A stretch of DNA of 64,000 bases from Serratia fonticola (GTDB taxonomy: Bacteria; Pseudomonadota; Gammaproteobacteria; Enterobacterales; Enterobacteriaceae). The stretch lies in the NCBI RefSeq assembly GCF_006715025.1, contig NZ_VFMK01000001.1, positions 372,001 to 436,000 on the forward strand, read 5' to 3'. The notes under the pieces are model-generated. The model did no database searches and was not told the DNA's origin. It saw nothing but the letters and a program-made list of their open reading frames with translations. The translations under genes and the position numbers were made by a program. Positions 1 through 13,149 of the stretch are shown piece after piece. Position 1 is the stretch's first letter, and the number at the start of each line of letters is the position of its first letter.

Positions 1-675
1 GTTGCCGTGGCTGCAGCACTGGCATTGGGGGCCGCGGTGGGGGCCTGTACCGGGGTTATCGTTGCCAAAGGCAAGGTTCAGGCGTTTATCGCCACGCTGG
101 TGATGATGCTTTTATTGCGCGGTGTCACCATGGTGTACACCAACGGAAGCCCAATCAATACCGGTTTTACCGATGTTGCGGATGCGTTTGGTTGGTTCGG
201 TATTGGCCGTCCACTGGGCGTTCCAACGCCGATCTGGATCATGGCTGTCGTGTTTATTGCTGCCTGGTATATGCTGCACCACACTCGCCTCGGCCGTTAT
301 ATCTATGCACTAGGCGGGAATGAGGCCGCTACCCGCCTCTCCGGTATCAGCGTTGATAAAGTTAAAATCATTGTTTATTCCCTGTGTGGCCTGCTGGCCG
401 CGCTGGCTGGCGTTATCGAAGTGGCGCGTTTGTCGTCTGCGCAACCTACCGCGGGCACTGGCTATGAGTTGGATGCAATCGCTGCGGTTGTTCTGGGTGG
501 TACCAGCCTGGCCGGGGGTAAAGGGCGTATCGTCGGTACGTTGATCGGGGCGCTGATCCTTGGCTTCCTGAACAACGGATTGAATTTATTGGGTGTTTCT
601 TCCTACTACCAAATGATCGTGAAAGCAGCCGTTATTCTGCTGGCGGTTCTGGTAGACAACAAAAGTAACAAGTAA
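1..675 (+). CDS. rbsC: ribose ABC transporter permease RbsC (5' end outside window)
   Basis: This is the inner-membrane permease of the RbsABC ribose importer. It forms the channel through which ribose delivered by RbsB crosses the membrane, driven by the RbsA ATPase. The window opens inside the gene: the reading frame runs from base 1, and about the last 224 codons are present out of roughly 321. The visible part has several hydrophobic helices and the EAA-like cytoplasmic stretch around GGNEAATRLSG. It ends with the family-typical YYQMIVKAAVILLAVL helix and a lysine-rich tail. rbsB starts 24 bases downstream, so the two are co-transcribed. The match to E. coli RbsC is nearly residue for residue, and identity is secure. 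Confidence 0.97.
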   Translation, partial: VAVAAALALGAAVGACTGVIVAKGKVQAFIATLVMMLLLRGVTMVYTNGSPINTGFTDVADAFGWFGIGRPLGVPTPIWIMAVVFIAAWYMLHHTRLGRYIYALGGNEAATRLSGISVDKVKIIVYSLCGLLAALAGVIEVARLSSAQPTAGTGYELDAIAAVVLGGTSLAGGKGRIVGTLIGALILGFLNNGLNLLGVSSYYQMIVKAAVILLAVLVDNKSNK

Positions 676-699
676 CTCTCCCCTACAGGAATCACGACC

Positions 700-1587
700 A
701 TGAAAATGAAAAAACTGGCAACCTTAGTTTCAGCCTTCGCGTTAACCGCTACCTTGAGTGCTAACGCTTTGGCAAAAGATACCATTGCGCTGGTGGTTTC
801 TACCCTCAACAACCCGTTCTTTGTTTCCATGAAAGACGGTGCCCAGCAGGAAGCCAACAAACTGGGTTATAACCTGGTGGTATTGGATTCCCAGAACAAC
901 CCGGCAAAAGAGTTGGCTAACGTACAGGATCTGATGGTGCAGAGCCCGAAACTGTTGCTGATTAACCCAACCGATTCTGATGCGGTAGGTAATGCTATCA
1001 AGATGGCCAATCAGGCCAAGATCCCAGTCATTACGCTGGACCGTATGGCGGCTAAAGGGGACGTTGTCAGCCATATCGCATCTGACAACCGCGTTGGTGG
1101 CAAAATGGCCGGTGATTTTATCGCCAAGAAAGTCGGTGCCGATGCCAAGGTTATCCAATTAGAAGGTATTGCCGGGACGTCTGCCGCGCGCGAGCGTGGT
1201 GAAGGTTTCAAACAGTCACTGGATCAGAACAAGTTTACACTGCTGGCCAGCCAGCCTGCGGACTTTGATCGTACCAAGGGGCTGAACGTTATGCAGAACC
1301 TGCTGACAGCGCATCCAGGTGTGCAGGCGGTGTTTGCCCAGAATGATGAGATGGCGCTGGGCGCATTACGTGCGTTGCAAACGGCGGGTAAAACCGATGT
1401 TATCGTGGTCGGCTTTGATGGCACCGCTGATGGTGTGAAAGCGGTTGAAGGTGGCAAGCTGGCAGCAACAGTGGCACAGCGCCCGGATCAGATCGGTGTG
1501 ATTGGGGTTGAAACCGCCGATAAGATCTTGAAAGGCGAGAAAGTGCCTGCGACTATCCCGGTTGATTTGAAACTGGTTACCAAGTAA
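700..1587 (+). CDS. rbsB: D-ribose-binding periplasmic protein RbsB
   Basis: This is the periplasmic ribose receptor for RbsABC, which also presents ribose to the Trg chemoreceptor in E. coli. It has 295 residues. A clear Sec signal peptide has a KMKK n-region and a cleavage site after ANALA (residue 25). The mature protein begins KDTIALVVSTLNNPFF, the start of a type I periplasmic-binding fold. Ligand-pocket signatures follow: ASDNRVGGKMAG, GTSAARERGEG and VGFDGTADG. The length matches the family. It sits between rbsC (24 bases upstream) and rbsK (60 bases downstream) in the rbs operon. Nothing is unusual about it. Confidence 0.98.
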   Translation: MKMKKLATLVSAFALTATLSANALAKDTIALVVSTLNNPFFVSMKDGAQQEANKLGYNLVVLDSQNNPAKELANVQDLMVQSPKLLLINPTDSDAVGNAIKMANQAKIPVITLDRMAAKGDVVSHIASDNRVGGKMAGDFIAKKVGADAKVIQLEGIAGTSAARERGEGFKQSLDQNKFTLLASQPADFDRTKGLNVMQNLLTAHPGVQAVFAQNDEMALGALRALQTAGKTDVIVVGFDGTADGVKAVEGGKLAATVAQRPDQIGVIGVETADKILKGEKVPATIPVDLKLVTK

Positions 1588-1647
1588 GTCATCCCTGCGC
1601 CATCGGAGCGGGCGTTACGGTGGCGCACAATTTCAGGAATCAATGCG

Positions 1648-2574
1648 ATGGAAACAGGAAAGCTGGTGGTTTTAGGCAGTATTAATGCCGACCATATCCT
1701 CAATATCAAACAGTTTCCCCAACCAGGCGAAACGGTGATCGGGAAGCAGTATAAGGTCGCTTTTGGTGGTAAAGGGGCTAACCAGGCGGTGGCCGCCGGA
1801 CGCAGTGGCGCGGATATCACTTTTATTGCCTGTGTGGGTGCTGACGACATTGGTGAGCGTATTCGTCAGCAGCTTGCTACCGATCGCATTGATACTCAAC
1901 CGATTGAAGCAATTGCTGATAGTACTACCGGCGTAGCGCTGATTTTTGTGAATGCTGAAGGTGAGAACGTGATTGGTATCGATGCCGGTGCTAATGCGGC
2001 CGTTACCCCGGACTATCTCAGTCGTTATCAGCAGAAAGTAATCGATGCTGATGCATTACTGATGCAGCTTGAATCCCCCTTAGAAACGGTGATTGCTGCC
2101 GCTAAATTGGCAAAAAAACATAATACGCAGGTGATCCTCAATCCGGCTCCGGCTTGTGAACTGCCAGATAATCTGTTGGCTATGATCGACATGATCACCC
2201 CGAATGAAACCGAAGCCCAGCGCTTGACAGGTATTGCGGTTAATAACGATGAGGATGCCGCCCGGGCCGCTAACGCACTGCATGATAAAGGTATTGGCCA
2301 AGTGATAATCACACTGGGTAGCCGAGGAGTGTGGTTAAGCGAAAACGGTAATGGCAAGCTGGTGCCAGGCTTTAAGGTTCAGGCCGTGGATACTATTGCC
2401 GCCGGAGATACCTTTAATGGCGCGCTGGTCACGGCTTTGCTGGAAGGCAAAGAAATGGATGACGCGGTGCGTTTTGCCCATGCGGCTGCGGCGATTGCCG
2501 TCACGCGGCCTGGTGCTCAGCCCTCCGTACCTTGGCGTGAAGAGATTGACGCCTTCCTGCAGCAACAGGGATAA
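1648..2574 (+). CDS. rbsK: ribokinase RbsK
   Basis: This cytoplasmic PfkB-family sugar kinase phosphorylates imported ribose to ribose 5-phosphate with ATP. It has 308 residues. The first PfkB signature, GGKGANQAVAAG, lies at residues 40-51. The second, AAGDTFNGAL, lies near residue 252, with the catalytic aspartate at about 254. The ATP-binding stretch near residue 225 includes ITLGSRGVW. It follows rbsB and is followed after only 5 bases by rbsR, as in other enterics. The ATG is supported by the homologous N-terminus and an AGGAA element upstream. Confidence 0.98.
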   Translation: METGKLVVLGSINADHILNIKQFPQPGETVIGKQYKVAFGGKGANQAVAAGRSGADITFIACVGADDIGERIRQQLATDRIDTQPIEAIADSTTGVALIFVNAEGENVIGIDAGANAAVTPDYLSRYQQKVIDADALLMQLESPLETVIAAAKLAKKHNTQVILNPAPACELPDNLLAMIDMITPNETEAQRLTGIAVNNDEDAARAANALHDKGIGQVIITLGSRGVWLSENGNGKLVPGFKVQAVDTIAAGDTFNGALVTALLEGKEMDDAVRFAHAAAAIAVTRPGAQPSVPWREEIDAFLQQQG

Positions 2575-2579
2575 ACCTT

Positions 2580-3581
2580 TTGGCTACCATGAAAGATGTT
2601 GCCCGCCTGGCGGGCGTTTCAACCTCGACTGTGTCGCACGTGATCAATAACAATCGCTTTGTCAGCGACAGTGTGCGCGAAAAAGTCATGGTGGCCGTAG
2701 AACAACTTAACTATGCTCCTTCCGCCTTGGCTCGCAGCCTGAAACTTAACACCACGCGTACCATTGGTATGCTGGTGACCTCCAGTAACAACCCGTTTTA
2801 TGCCGAAGTGGTGCGCGGTGTTGAACGTAGCTGCTATGAACGTGGTTACAGCCTGATCTTGTGCAATACCGAAGAAGATGTGGCACGTATGAATCGCAGT
2901 ATGGAAACGCTGTTGCAAAAGCGTGTTGATGGCTTGCTGGTGATGTGTACTGAAAACCATCGCCCTTCTCAGGATGCGCTGAGTCGCTACCCCTCTTTAC
3001 CTATTGTGATGATGGATTGGTCCCCGTTTGCTGGGGCCAACGACATCATTCAGGATAACTCGTTACTGGGTGGCGAAATGGCCACCGATCATCTGATCGC
3101 CCGGGGATACCGCCAAATTGCTTGTATTGCCGGGCCGCAGGATAAAACGACCGCGCGCCATCGTTTGGAAGGCTATCGTCGTGCCATGCATCGTGCGGGC
3201 TTGGAAATCCTGCCGGGGTATGAAGTACATTGCGATTTTGAGTTTGAGGGGGGAGTGCATGCCATGAAGCAGCTTTTGGCATTGGCAAAACCGCCGCATG
3301 CGGTGTTTGCGGGAAACGATGCCGTTGCCGTGGGAGTTTATCAGGCGCTGTATCAGGCCGGGCTGGTAGTGCCGAAGGATATGGCGGTGATGGGTTATGA
3401 CGATATCGAACTGGCGAAATATCTCGCTCCACCGCTCAGCACCATTCATCAGCCTAAAGACTCGTTAGGAGAGTTGGCGATCGATGCGCTAATCAATCGC
3501 CTGCAAAACCCCGAACGAGATGCGCAGGTGCTGGTTCTAACGCCTGAACTGGTGGAGCGCGCCTCCGTTGGCTACCGCTAG
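2580..3581 (+). CDS. rbsR: ribose operon repressor RbsR
   Basis: This LacI/GalR-family repressor shuts off the rbs operon until ribose binds. In E. coli it also affects purine salvage. The 333 residues comprise an N-terminal helix-turn-helix (MKDVARLAGVSTSTVSHV), the hinge helix region (NYAPSALARSLKL) and a periplasmic-binding-like ligand domain (VFAGNDAVAVG, GYDDIELAKYL). The start is taken as the TTG at 2580, because translation from there gives the MATMKDVAR N-terminus of E. coli RbsR. The in-frame ATG at 2589 is the alternative. The stop codon at 3579-3581 overlaps the convergent hsrA stop in a shared CTAG, so there is no intergenic space at this end. Confidence 0.95.
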   Translation: MATMKDVARLAGVSTSTVSHVINNNRFVSDSVREKVMVAVEQLNYAPSALARSLKLNTTRTIGMLVTSSNNPFYAEVVRGVERSCYERGYSLILCNTEEDVARMNRSMETLLQKRVDGLLVMCTENHRPSQDALSRYPSLPIVMMDWSPFAGANDIIQDNSLLGGEMATDHLIARGYRQIACIAGPQDKTTARHRLEGYRRAMHRAGLEILPGYEVHCDFEFEGGVHAMKQLLALAKPPHAVFAGNDAVAVGVYQALYQAGLVVPKDMAVMGYDDIELAKYLAPPLSTIHQPKDSLGELAIDALINRLQNPERDAQVLVLTPELVERASVGYR

Positions 3582-4996
3582 CTGGTGGCTTTCGCTTCTT
3601 TGCGCTGTTTATCTTTGCCAGTTATCAGGTTATTGCCATCCTTTCTTTTTAACAGCGTAAAGACGAAGGCCGAGGCAATGGTCACTATTCCCATGGTAAT
3701 AAAGGTGTAGTGGAAGTGATCGATCATAGAGCCTATCTCTATCGACTCATAGAATCTCAACACCGCTGCGCTGATCGCTACACCGAAGCTGATAGAAAGT
3801 TGCTGGGTAACGGCCAGTACGCTATTACCGGAGCTGGCGTTGCCATCATTCAGATCCGCCAGGCTGATGGTATTCATGGCGGTAAACTGTGTCGACATCG
3901 CCATTCCTAAAATAAACAACGGTAAAATCAGTAACCACAGTGGCATGCCTGGGCTTTGCAGGGAAAACTGGGCAATCAGTACGCCGATGATGATAGTAAT
4001 CCCCACCAACGTCTTACGATAACCAAACCAGCGTAGTACCTGGGTTACGGTGGATTTTGCCATCAAAGAGCCCACCGCCGTAGGGGCCATCATGCAGCCA
4101 GCAACGATAGCGGAGTAACCAAATCCAACCTGCAGCATTAATGGCATCAGGAAAGGAACACAACCGGTCCCCAGGCGTGAGGCTACGTTGCCGGCAATGC
4201 CGACGGAGAAGGTGCGGGTTTTAAATAGATCCAGCCCAATCAGAGGTTGGGTATGTCGGCGTGCGTGAATGATATAACCGTACAGCATCACTAAGCCGCT
4301 GAGTAACACTCCGAGAGAAATATAGCTGGCCAGTATCTGTTCGCCAAACAGTTCCAAACCGGTTGAAACCAGCACTAAGCTAAGGCCAAACAAGATAAAG
4401 CCAATGTAATCAAACGGGCGTTTCGGCGTGGTGAAGTCAGGCATGTATTTACGGGCATACCAGATGCCGAGTAAACCAATCGGGATATTAATCAGGAAAA
4501 TCCAGTGCCAGGTTGCATAGGTAACTAACCAGCCACCAAGCAGCGGCCCCATTATCGGCCCCACTAAACCGGGCATGGTGACAAAGTTCAGCACCGGTAA
4601 CAGTTCACTGCGCGGATAGGCTCGCAAGAGTGCCAGACGTGCCACCGGCATCATCATTGCCCCACCGATCCCCTGAAGAATGCGCGAGATAACCAGGAAA
4701 ATCAGGGTCGGTGAGAGTGCGCACAGTAACGAACCCAGGGTAAACAGCGAGACAGCCAGAATAAATATCCGTCGGGTACCAAAGCGATCTGCCAGCCAGC
4801 CACTCACCGGGATCAGCATTGCCACCGTTAAGGTATAACTTATTACCGCTGACTGCATTGCCAGAGGGGAACGTTCAAGGCTATGGGCAATCGCCGGTAG
4901 GGCGGTATTAAGGATGGTGGCATCCAGCGCCTGCATAAAAAACGCCATAGCGGCTATCCAAGGTAGCCCAGCCATGCTGCGTGCAGATTTTGTCAT
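3578..4996 (-). CDS. hsrA: MFS multidrug-type transporter HsrA (DHA2 family)
   Basis: This is an inner-membrane proton antiporter of the DHA2 branch of the major facilitator superfamily (14 predicted helices). The family is implicated in drug or metabolite export; the E. coli homologue HsrA (YieO) was linked to homocysteine sensitivity. Visible motifs are the motif A-like GWLADRFGTRRIF and the motif C-like GPIMGPLLGGWLV. The start at 4996 is preferred over an upstream in-frame ATG at 5044, because it has an AGGAAG ribosome-binding site and gives the conserved RSMAGLPWIAAMAFFMQALD opening, leaving 472 residues. It lies 56 bases downstream of yieP in the same direction, so the pair probably forms an operon. 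The transported substrate is not evident from sequence. Confidence 0.93.
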   Translation of the reverse strand: MTKSARSMAGLPWIAAMAFFMQALDATILNTALPAIAHSLERSPLAMQSAVISYTLTVAMLIPVSGWLADRFGTRRIFILAVSLFTLGSLLCALSPTLIFLVISRILQGIGGAMMMPVARLALLRAYPRSELLPVLNFVTMPGLVGPIMGPLLGGWLVTYATWHWIFLINIPIGLLGIWYARKYMPDFTTPKRPFDYIGFILFGLSLVLVSTGLELFGEQILASYISLGVLLSGLVMLYGYIIHARRHTQPLIGLDLFKTRTFSVGIAGNVASRLGTGCVPFLMPLMLQVGFGYSAIVAGCMMAPTAVGSLMAKSTVTQVLRWFGYRKTLVGITIIIGVLIAQFSLQSPGMPLWLLILPLFILGMAMSTQFTAMNTISLADLNDGNASSGNSVLAVTQQLSISFGVAISAAVLRFYESIEIGSMIDHFHYTFITMGIVTIASAFVFTLLKRKDGNNLITGKDKQRKEAKATS

Positions 4997-5052
4997 TGTT
5001 CTTCCTGGTTGGCGGTCTCTGATTTTTCTTCTATATATAAGCAAAAATGAGT

Positions 5053-5742
5053 TTACGTATTATCCTGCAGCAAAGTTTGGCATGCGGCGAGTGCTGCAGT
5101 GCTGTTTCCTGCGACCACCGCATCTACAATGGCCTGGTGATGTTGCAGCTTAATCACCTCATTGCCGGTGATCGCCCGAAAATAGTTCTGATAGACCGAA
5201 CTGAACAGGTTGGCGAACGACGTCAGAAACGGATTGGCGCTGGCTTCATACAGCAACTGGTGGTATTGGCTATCGACCTCAATCCAGCGATCGCGGTCAA
5301 AATTAACGTGTAGGGTGCGCATCTCTGCCATTAAGGCGGTGAGTTGCGCTTTCTGCTGTGGAGTTGCTTTGGCGGCGGCCAGCGAGCAGGCTTGAGGTTC
5401 GAGCGAGGTGCGCAGGATCAGGAAGTGCTGCATGACTTGATCGAAGTTTTCTCTTGTCATCCACCAGGTCAGCAAATCCTGATCGAGGAAATTCCATTGG
5501 CTCTGTGGCATCACCCGAGTACCGATACGTGGACGTGGAAGTAGCATGCCTTTAGCTGCGAGTATTTTTACCGCTTCACGAACCGCAGTGCGGCTTACTC
5601 CGAACTGTTCCCCTAATTCCATCTCTCCAGGCAGGATACTGCCAGCCTGATATTCCCCCGCCAGAATTTGTTGGCCGAGTTTTTCTGCAAGCAGATAAGA
5701 AAGATTACGCTGTGCGGCCTGTTGTTGAGCATCAAATTGCAT
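5053..5742 (-). CDS. yieP: FadR/GntR-family transcriptional regulator YieP
   Basis: This is a DNA-binding regulator with an N-terminal winged helix of the GntR class (FGVSRTAVREAVKILAAKG, with PRPRIGTRVMP in the wing). The C-terminal all-helical FCD effector domain carries the metal-binding-type histidines seen in FadR-like proteins. The length, about 229 residues from the chosen start, matches E. coli YieP. The ATG at 5742 fits the homologous N-terminus (QFDAQQQAAQRNLSYLLAEK) and has AAAGGA upstream; an alternative start is 5772. It is transcribed away from the rRNA operon and lies just upstream of hsrA, which may be its target. The effector is unknown. Confidence 0.92.
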   Translation of the reverse strand: MQFDAQQQAAQRNLSYLLAEKLGQQILAGEYQAGSILPGEMELGEQFGVSRTAVREAVKILAAKGMLLPRPRIGTRVMPQSQWNFLDQDLLTWWMTRENFDQVMQHFLILRTSLEPQACSLAAAKATPQQKAQLTALMAEMRTLHVNFDRDRWIEVDSQYHQLLYEASANPFLTSFANLFSSVYQNYFRAITGNEVIKLQHHQAIVDAVVAGNSTAALAACQTLLQDNT

Positions 5743-5897
5743 GGCTGCGGTTTCCTTTAACTGCATGAACATCTTTTATTTTACTCCAGGGGGAGCCAGC
5801 TATTACGGTTGTTTTCTGGAAAAAGTAGTAAAAACGCTGAACAAGACAGCGTTTTGCCGAAAAAAGCCGCGCTTGAAAAGTTTTTTGAATTTAGGGG

Positions 5898-5925
5898 TTG
5901 CGGCGTTCTCAGAACTCCCTATAAT
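5898..5925 (+). promoter_or_regulatory. rRNA promoter P1
   Basis: The -35 element TTGCGG (5898-5903) and a perfect -10 TATAAT (5920-5925) are separated by 16 bases. They are followed by a GC-rich discriminator (GCGCC), typical of a stringently controlled rrn P1 promoter. The A/T-rich stretch just upstream (about 5860-5897) could serve as the UP element. Confidence 0.88.
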
Positions 5926-6018
5926 GCGCCTCCACTGACCGGGAACAACGACTTCTTTACAGCAAAGATTGTCGCCCAGCCAGGAAGATTCAACCCGGTG
6001 AAAACACCGAAAAAAAGG

Positions 6019-6046
6019 TTGACTCTTCAGCGGGAAAGCGTATTAT
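6019..6046 (+). promoter_or_regulatory. rRNA promoter P2
   Basis: The second promoter has -35 TTGACT (6019-6024), a 16-base spacer and -10 TATTAT (6041-6046). It lies about 120 bases downstream of P1, as in other enteric rrn operons. Confidence 0.88.
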
Positions 6047-6085
6047 CTGCCTCCCGCGTTACCGAGAAACATACCGGTAACCAAC

Positions 6086-6096
6086 GCTCTTTAACA
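6086..6096 (+). promoter_or_regulatory. boxA antitermination site in the rRNA leader
   Basis: The sequence GCTCTTTAACA matches the enteric boxA core that loads NusB/S10 for rRNA antitermination. A second copy lies between the tRNA and the 23S gene. Confidence 0.9.
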
Positions 6097-6249
6097 ATTT
6101 ATCAGACAATCTGTGTGGGCACTCACAAGACGATATCCAGCTGCTTCTGCAGCAAAAAAATATCAAGTCTTGAAGAGTGACTAACTGAAGTAAAATTCAT
6201 GCAGTTAATTTTCGAGCATCGCTTCACGAGTTGAAGCAAATCAAGCTTT

Positions 6250-7788
<1,539 letters not shown>

Positions 7789-7875
7789 CCTAAAGATATT
7801 GATTGAGTGCAGTGTCCACACAGATTGTCTGATGAAAAAGTAACGAGCAAAAGCGTCATAAAAGTACGGTGTCGT

Positions 7876-7951
7876 GTCCCCTTCGTCTAGAGGCCTAGGA
7901 CACCGCCCTTTCACGGCGGTAACAGGGGTTCGAATCCCCTAGGGGACGCCA
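7876..7951 (+). tRNA. tRNA-Glu (anticodon UUC)
   Basis: This is a 76-base cloverleaf in the 16S-23S spacer with a CCA end encoded. The acceptor stem GTCCCCT pairs with AGGGGAC. The anticodon stem CCGCC/GGCGG holds the loop CTTTCAC, with anticodon TTC at 7910-7912. The T-loop GTTCGAATC is canonical. A single tRNA-Glu in the spacer is the rrnB/C/E/G type; rrnA-type operons of E. coli carry tRNA-Ile and tRNA-Ala instead. Confidence 0.98.
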
Positions 7952-8048
7952 ACTGCTTCCGACCTTCCCGGTGAAAGCGGCGGTCTTCAGTATCTGACGA
8001 TACACTCAATATCTCAAAACTGACTCGTGAGTCATGTTTGAGATATTT

Positions 8049-8059
8049 GCTCTTTAACA
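8049..8059 (+). promoter_or_regulatory. boxA antitermination site before 23S
   Basis: A second GCTCTTTAACA boxA lies in the tRNA-23S spacer, the usual position for reloading the antitermination complex. The rest of the 7952-8331 spacer holds sequence that should pair with the 23S 3' flank for RNase III processing. Confidence 0.85.
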
Positions 8060-8331
8060 ATCTGGAACAAGCTGAAAATTGAAACCTGGCAGCTGAAACT
8101 TATCCCGCCGTAGAAGTACTGGGGTAAGGATTAACCTGTCAGAGAGTCTCTCAAATGTAGCAACACGACAGGGTTCTCCATGGTGTCAGTGTGAGCGAGA
8201 AGACACTCGGCAAGGCGTACCGCGCACAGCAACCGGAGTGAACTTGATGTTCATGAGGATTGCGCGCACGGAACAACGCAGCAGAGTGGGTTCGCAGCCA
8301 CACCCATAATGAAGACACCTTCGGGTTGTGA

Positions 8332-11239
<2,908 letters not shown>

Positions 11240-11334
11240 ACAACACCGAAGGTGTTTTAGAGCAGACGAAAATTTTCAGCGACGTTCCGAGATTGGTTTC
11301 AATGGCCCGAGTGGCGGTTGGAATGAAACAGATT

Positions 11335-11454
11335 TGCCTGGCGGCAATAGCGCGGTGGTCCCACCTGACCCCATGCCGAACTCAGAAGTGAAACGCCGTA
11401 GCGCCGATGGTAGTGTGGGGTCTCCCCATGCGAGAGTAGGACACTGCCAGGCAT
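11335..11454 (+). rRNA. rrf: 5S ribosomal RNA
   Basis: This is 120 bases from TGCCTGGCGGC to GCCAGGCAT, with the terminal stem pairing perfectly. It closes the rRNA operon 95 bases after the 23S gene. Confidence 0.97.
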
Positions 11455-11466
11455 CAAATAAGTAGA

Positions 11467-11495
11467 AAGCCTCATGCGAAAGCATGGGGCTTTTT
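11467..11495 (+). terminator. rRNA operon terminator
   Basis: The stem AGCCTCATGC / GCATGGGGCT (one G-T pair) with a GAAA tetraloop is followed by TTTTT. It lies 13 bases after the 5S gene. Confidence 0.93.
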
Positions 11496-11528
11496 GCTAT
11501 GGGTCGAAAGCAGAAAATGGCAGTGAAA

Positions 11529-11767
11529 GCCCCTCACCCCAGCCCTCTCCCACTGCAAGGTCCGAGAACATTCTGGGTATTCGTGCGAGGGATAGGGAGC
11601 AGTCCGGCATCGTGGATGAGCCTGTGCCGCTTCGGGAAGAGCGAACCTTTGATTAGCTCGTGTTACTTCGGGAAATGATGAGTAAGCAGAAAGATGGGAT
11701 ATTGCGCAGAAATGTCAGCGGACTCGATCGGTTCCCTCTCCTGGGGGAGAGGGTTAGGGTGAGGGGA
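11529..11767. repeat. pair of inverted GC-rich hairpin repeats between rrn and mobB
   Basis: The arm CCCCTCACCCCAGCCCTCTC (11529-11548) and, 170 bases on, GGGAGAGGGTTAGGGTGAGG (11746-11765) are near-complementary. The right copy is itself a short hairpin (CCCTCTCCTGGGGGAGAGGG). It abuts the mobB stop at 11768. Related copies follow glnG (24621-24668) and fdnI (51213-51257). No gene is evident between the arms; two short open frames there show no recognisable product. Confidence 0.75.
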
Positions 11768-12289
11768 CTATGCCTTTGTCTGCTTCAGCCACTGAACAAT
11801 AAACCCAGCGATCGTTTCAGGCTGATTGATATCTAAGAAAGGTGCAATGCCGTCAATCTTCTTGTCGCTGGCCACGGCAATGACGTGCTGATCCAACATA
11901 TCTGCAAGGGGTTTACCGACCTCCTCACGATAAAGAACAATTTTGCTGATCTGCTCATGCTTGAACCCTTCTACCAGGATCAAATCCACCTTGCTGCGAT
12001 CGAACCTGCTGGCCAGATATTGGAGATCTAAAGGCTGCTGCTCCGGTGTCTCAGTCATTAATGCCCAACGCCGATCGCTGGCAACCAGCGTTTGATCCGC
12101 ACCAGCCTTGCGCAGCTCATAACTGTCCTTACCGGGCGTGTCTACATCCATGTCGTGATGAGTGTGCTTGATCAGTCCCACTCGGATTTGCCGTTCTTTC
12201 AGTCGCGGGATCAGTTGCTTAAGCAACGTTGTTTTACCGGTACCGCTGTAAGCTGCGATAGCCAGCAATGGAGGCAATGAATCCGTCAT
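11768..12289 (-). CDS. mobB: molybdopterin-guanine dinucleotide biosynthesis adaptor MobB
   Basis: This is a P-loop GTP-binding partner of MobA that aids conversion of molybdenum cofactor to the bis-MGD form needed by enzymes such as formate dehydrogenase. The 173 residues match the family length. The Walker A motif AYSGTGKTTLLK lies at residues 13-24, and DLILVEGFK forms the Walker B-like region. The start at 12289 is chosen because its ATG overlaps the mobA stop as ATGA, which implies translational coupling; an in-frame ATG at 12325 would add 12 residues inside mobA. The stop abuts a GC-rich hairpin repeat that faces the rRNA terminator. Confidence 0.94.
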   Translation of the reverse strand: MTDSLPPLLAIAAYSGTGKTTLLKQLIPRLKERQIRVGLIKHTHHDMDVDTPGKDSYELRKAGADQTLVASDRRWALMTETPEQQPLDLQYLASRFDRSKVDLILVEGFKHEQISKIVLYREEVGKPLADMLDQHVIAVASDKKIDGIAPFLDINQPETIAGFIVQWLKQTKA

Positions 12290-12876
12290 TGATGCTTCTC
12301 CCTTTCCTGTAGCCATTGCTGACAATCCTCCGGCGTATTCAAGTTACGAAAAGCTTCTTTTTGGCCGCTGAAAACCACCTGTTGGGCATTAACCGCTGCC
12401 ATGAACAGCATCAACTTGCGCTCACCCCGAGCCAGATAGCGAGTGAGTTCTGCGGTCAGGCTACGATGTAGCAGTGCAAAGGTTGGGTGCTCACGTTCAC
12501 CATCACTGGCATAGGCGGCCAGGGCATCTCCCTTGTGCAGCCATAACCGTTCAACCAGATTGTGAGGGACATTTGGCACGTCGCAAGGGGCACACACAAT
12601 CCATTCTGTGCCAGCATTTGTGAGGCCTGACAAAATCCCGGCCAAGGGACCTGAATAATCTGCGGTCAGATCGGTGACTACCGGCAGACCGCTCTCCTGA
12701 TAACATGATAAGTTGCGATTTGCGCTGATGATAATCTGACTAACCTGCGGTGCTAACCGGCTCAGAACATGTTGGTACAGCGATTTTTCACCTAGTTGAA
12801 CCAGGCCTTTATCTTTGCCTCCCATGCGGCTAGAGCGCCCACCGGCTAGAATCACGCCGGTTATTTCTGCATGCAT
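12286..12876 (-). CDS. mobA: molybdenum cofactor guanylyltransferase MobA
   Basis: This nucleotidyltransferase joins GMP from GTP to molybdopterin, giving the guanine dinucleotide cofactor. It is cytoplasmic and has a Rossmann-like fold. The N-terminal signature LAGGRSSRMGGKDKG (residues 10-24) is diagnostic, and CAPCDVP is the conserved metal/nucleotide loop. The ATG at 12876 is preferred, since it gives proper spacing to a TAGG element; the ATG at 12885 sits directly against that element. mobA is first in the mobAB operon, overlapping mobB by four bases. The product serves FdnG, encoded further along this window. Confidence 0.94.
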   Translation of the reverse strand: MHAEITGVILAGGRSSRMGGKDKGLVQLGEKSLYQHVLSRLAPQVSQIIISANRNLSCYQESGLPVVTDLTADYSGPLAGILSGLTNAGTEWIVCAPCDVPNVPHNLVERLWLHKGDALAAYASDGEREHPTFALLHRSLTAELTRYLARGERKLMLFMAAVNAQQVVFSGQKEAFRNLNTPEDCQQWLQEREKHQ

Positions 12877-13001
12877 AATTATCATCCTACTTTATCGATA
12901 ATACCCTGATTGTAACGCTAAAACCCTTTGGACATCAGGATTTACCTTTATTGACACGCTGGTTCTTTCACTGTGTGGACAAGCCTGCTACTTTGTGGGT
13001 T

Positions 13002-13126
13002 TATACCCGTCGCCTTTCAAGCCGCAACGCGGTTGGTGGCACTTACTCACCCATCGCTTACCTAAGTAAGCTTCCGGAGGCGAGTGGGATGGTCGCCCGG
13101 TTGCAACCTGAAACCAATAGGGTGAC
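13002..13126 (-). repeat. ERIC element (full length)
   Basis: About 125 bases with the ERIC terminal TATACCCGTC and the central CTTACCTAAGTAAGC palindrome, in inverted orientation relative to the copy at 21974. The opposite end, AATAGGGTGAC, is degenerate. It fills most of the mobA-yihD intergenic region and ends 24 bases before yihD. Confidence 0.88.
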
Positions 13127-13149
13127 TTACTTTACTGGATAATACTGAT

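Noticed and set aside
5809..6180. A 123-codon open frame in the rRNA leader
   Set aside because: It overlies both rRNA promoters and boxA and encodes no known protein.
12951..13142. A 63-codon open frame upstream of yihD
   Set aside because: It runs through an ERIC repeat, whose sequence accounts for the open frame.
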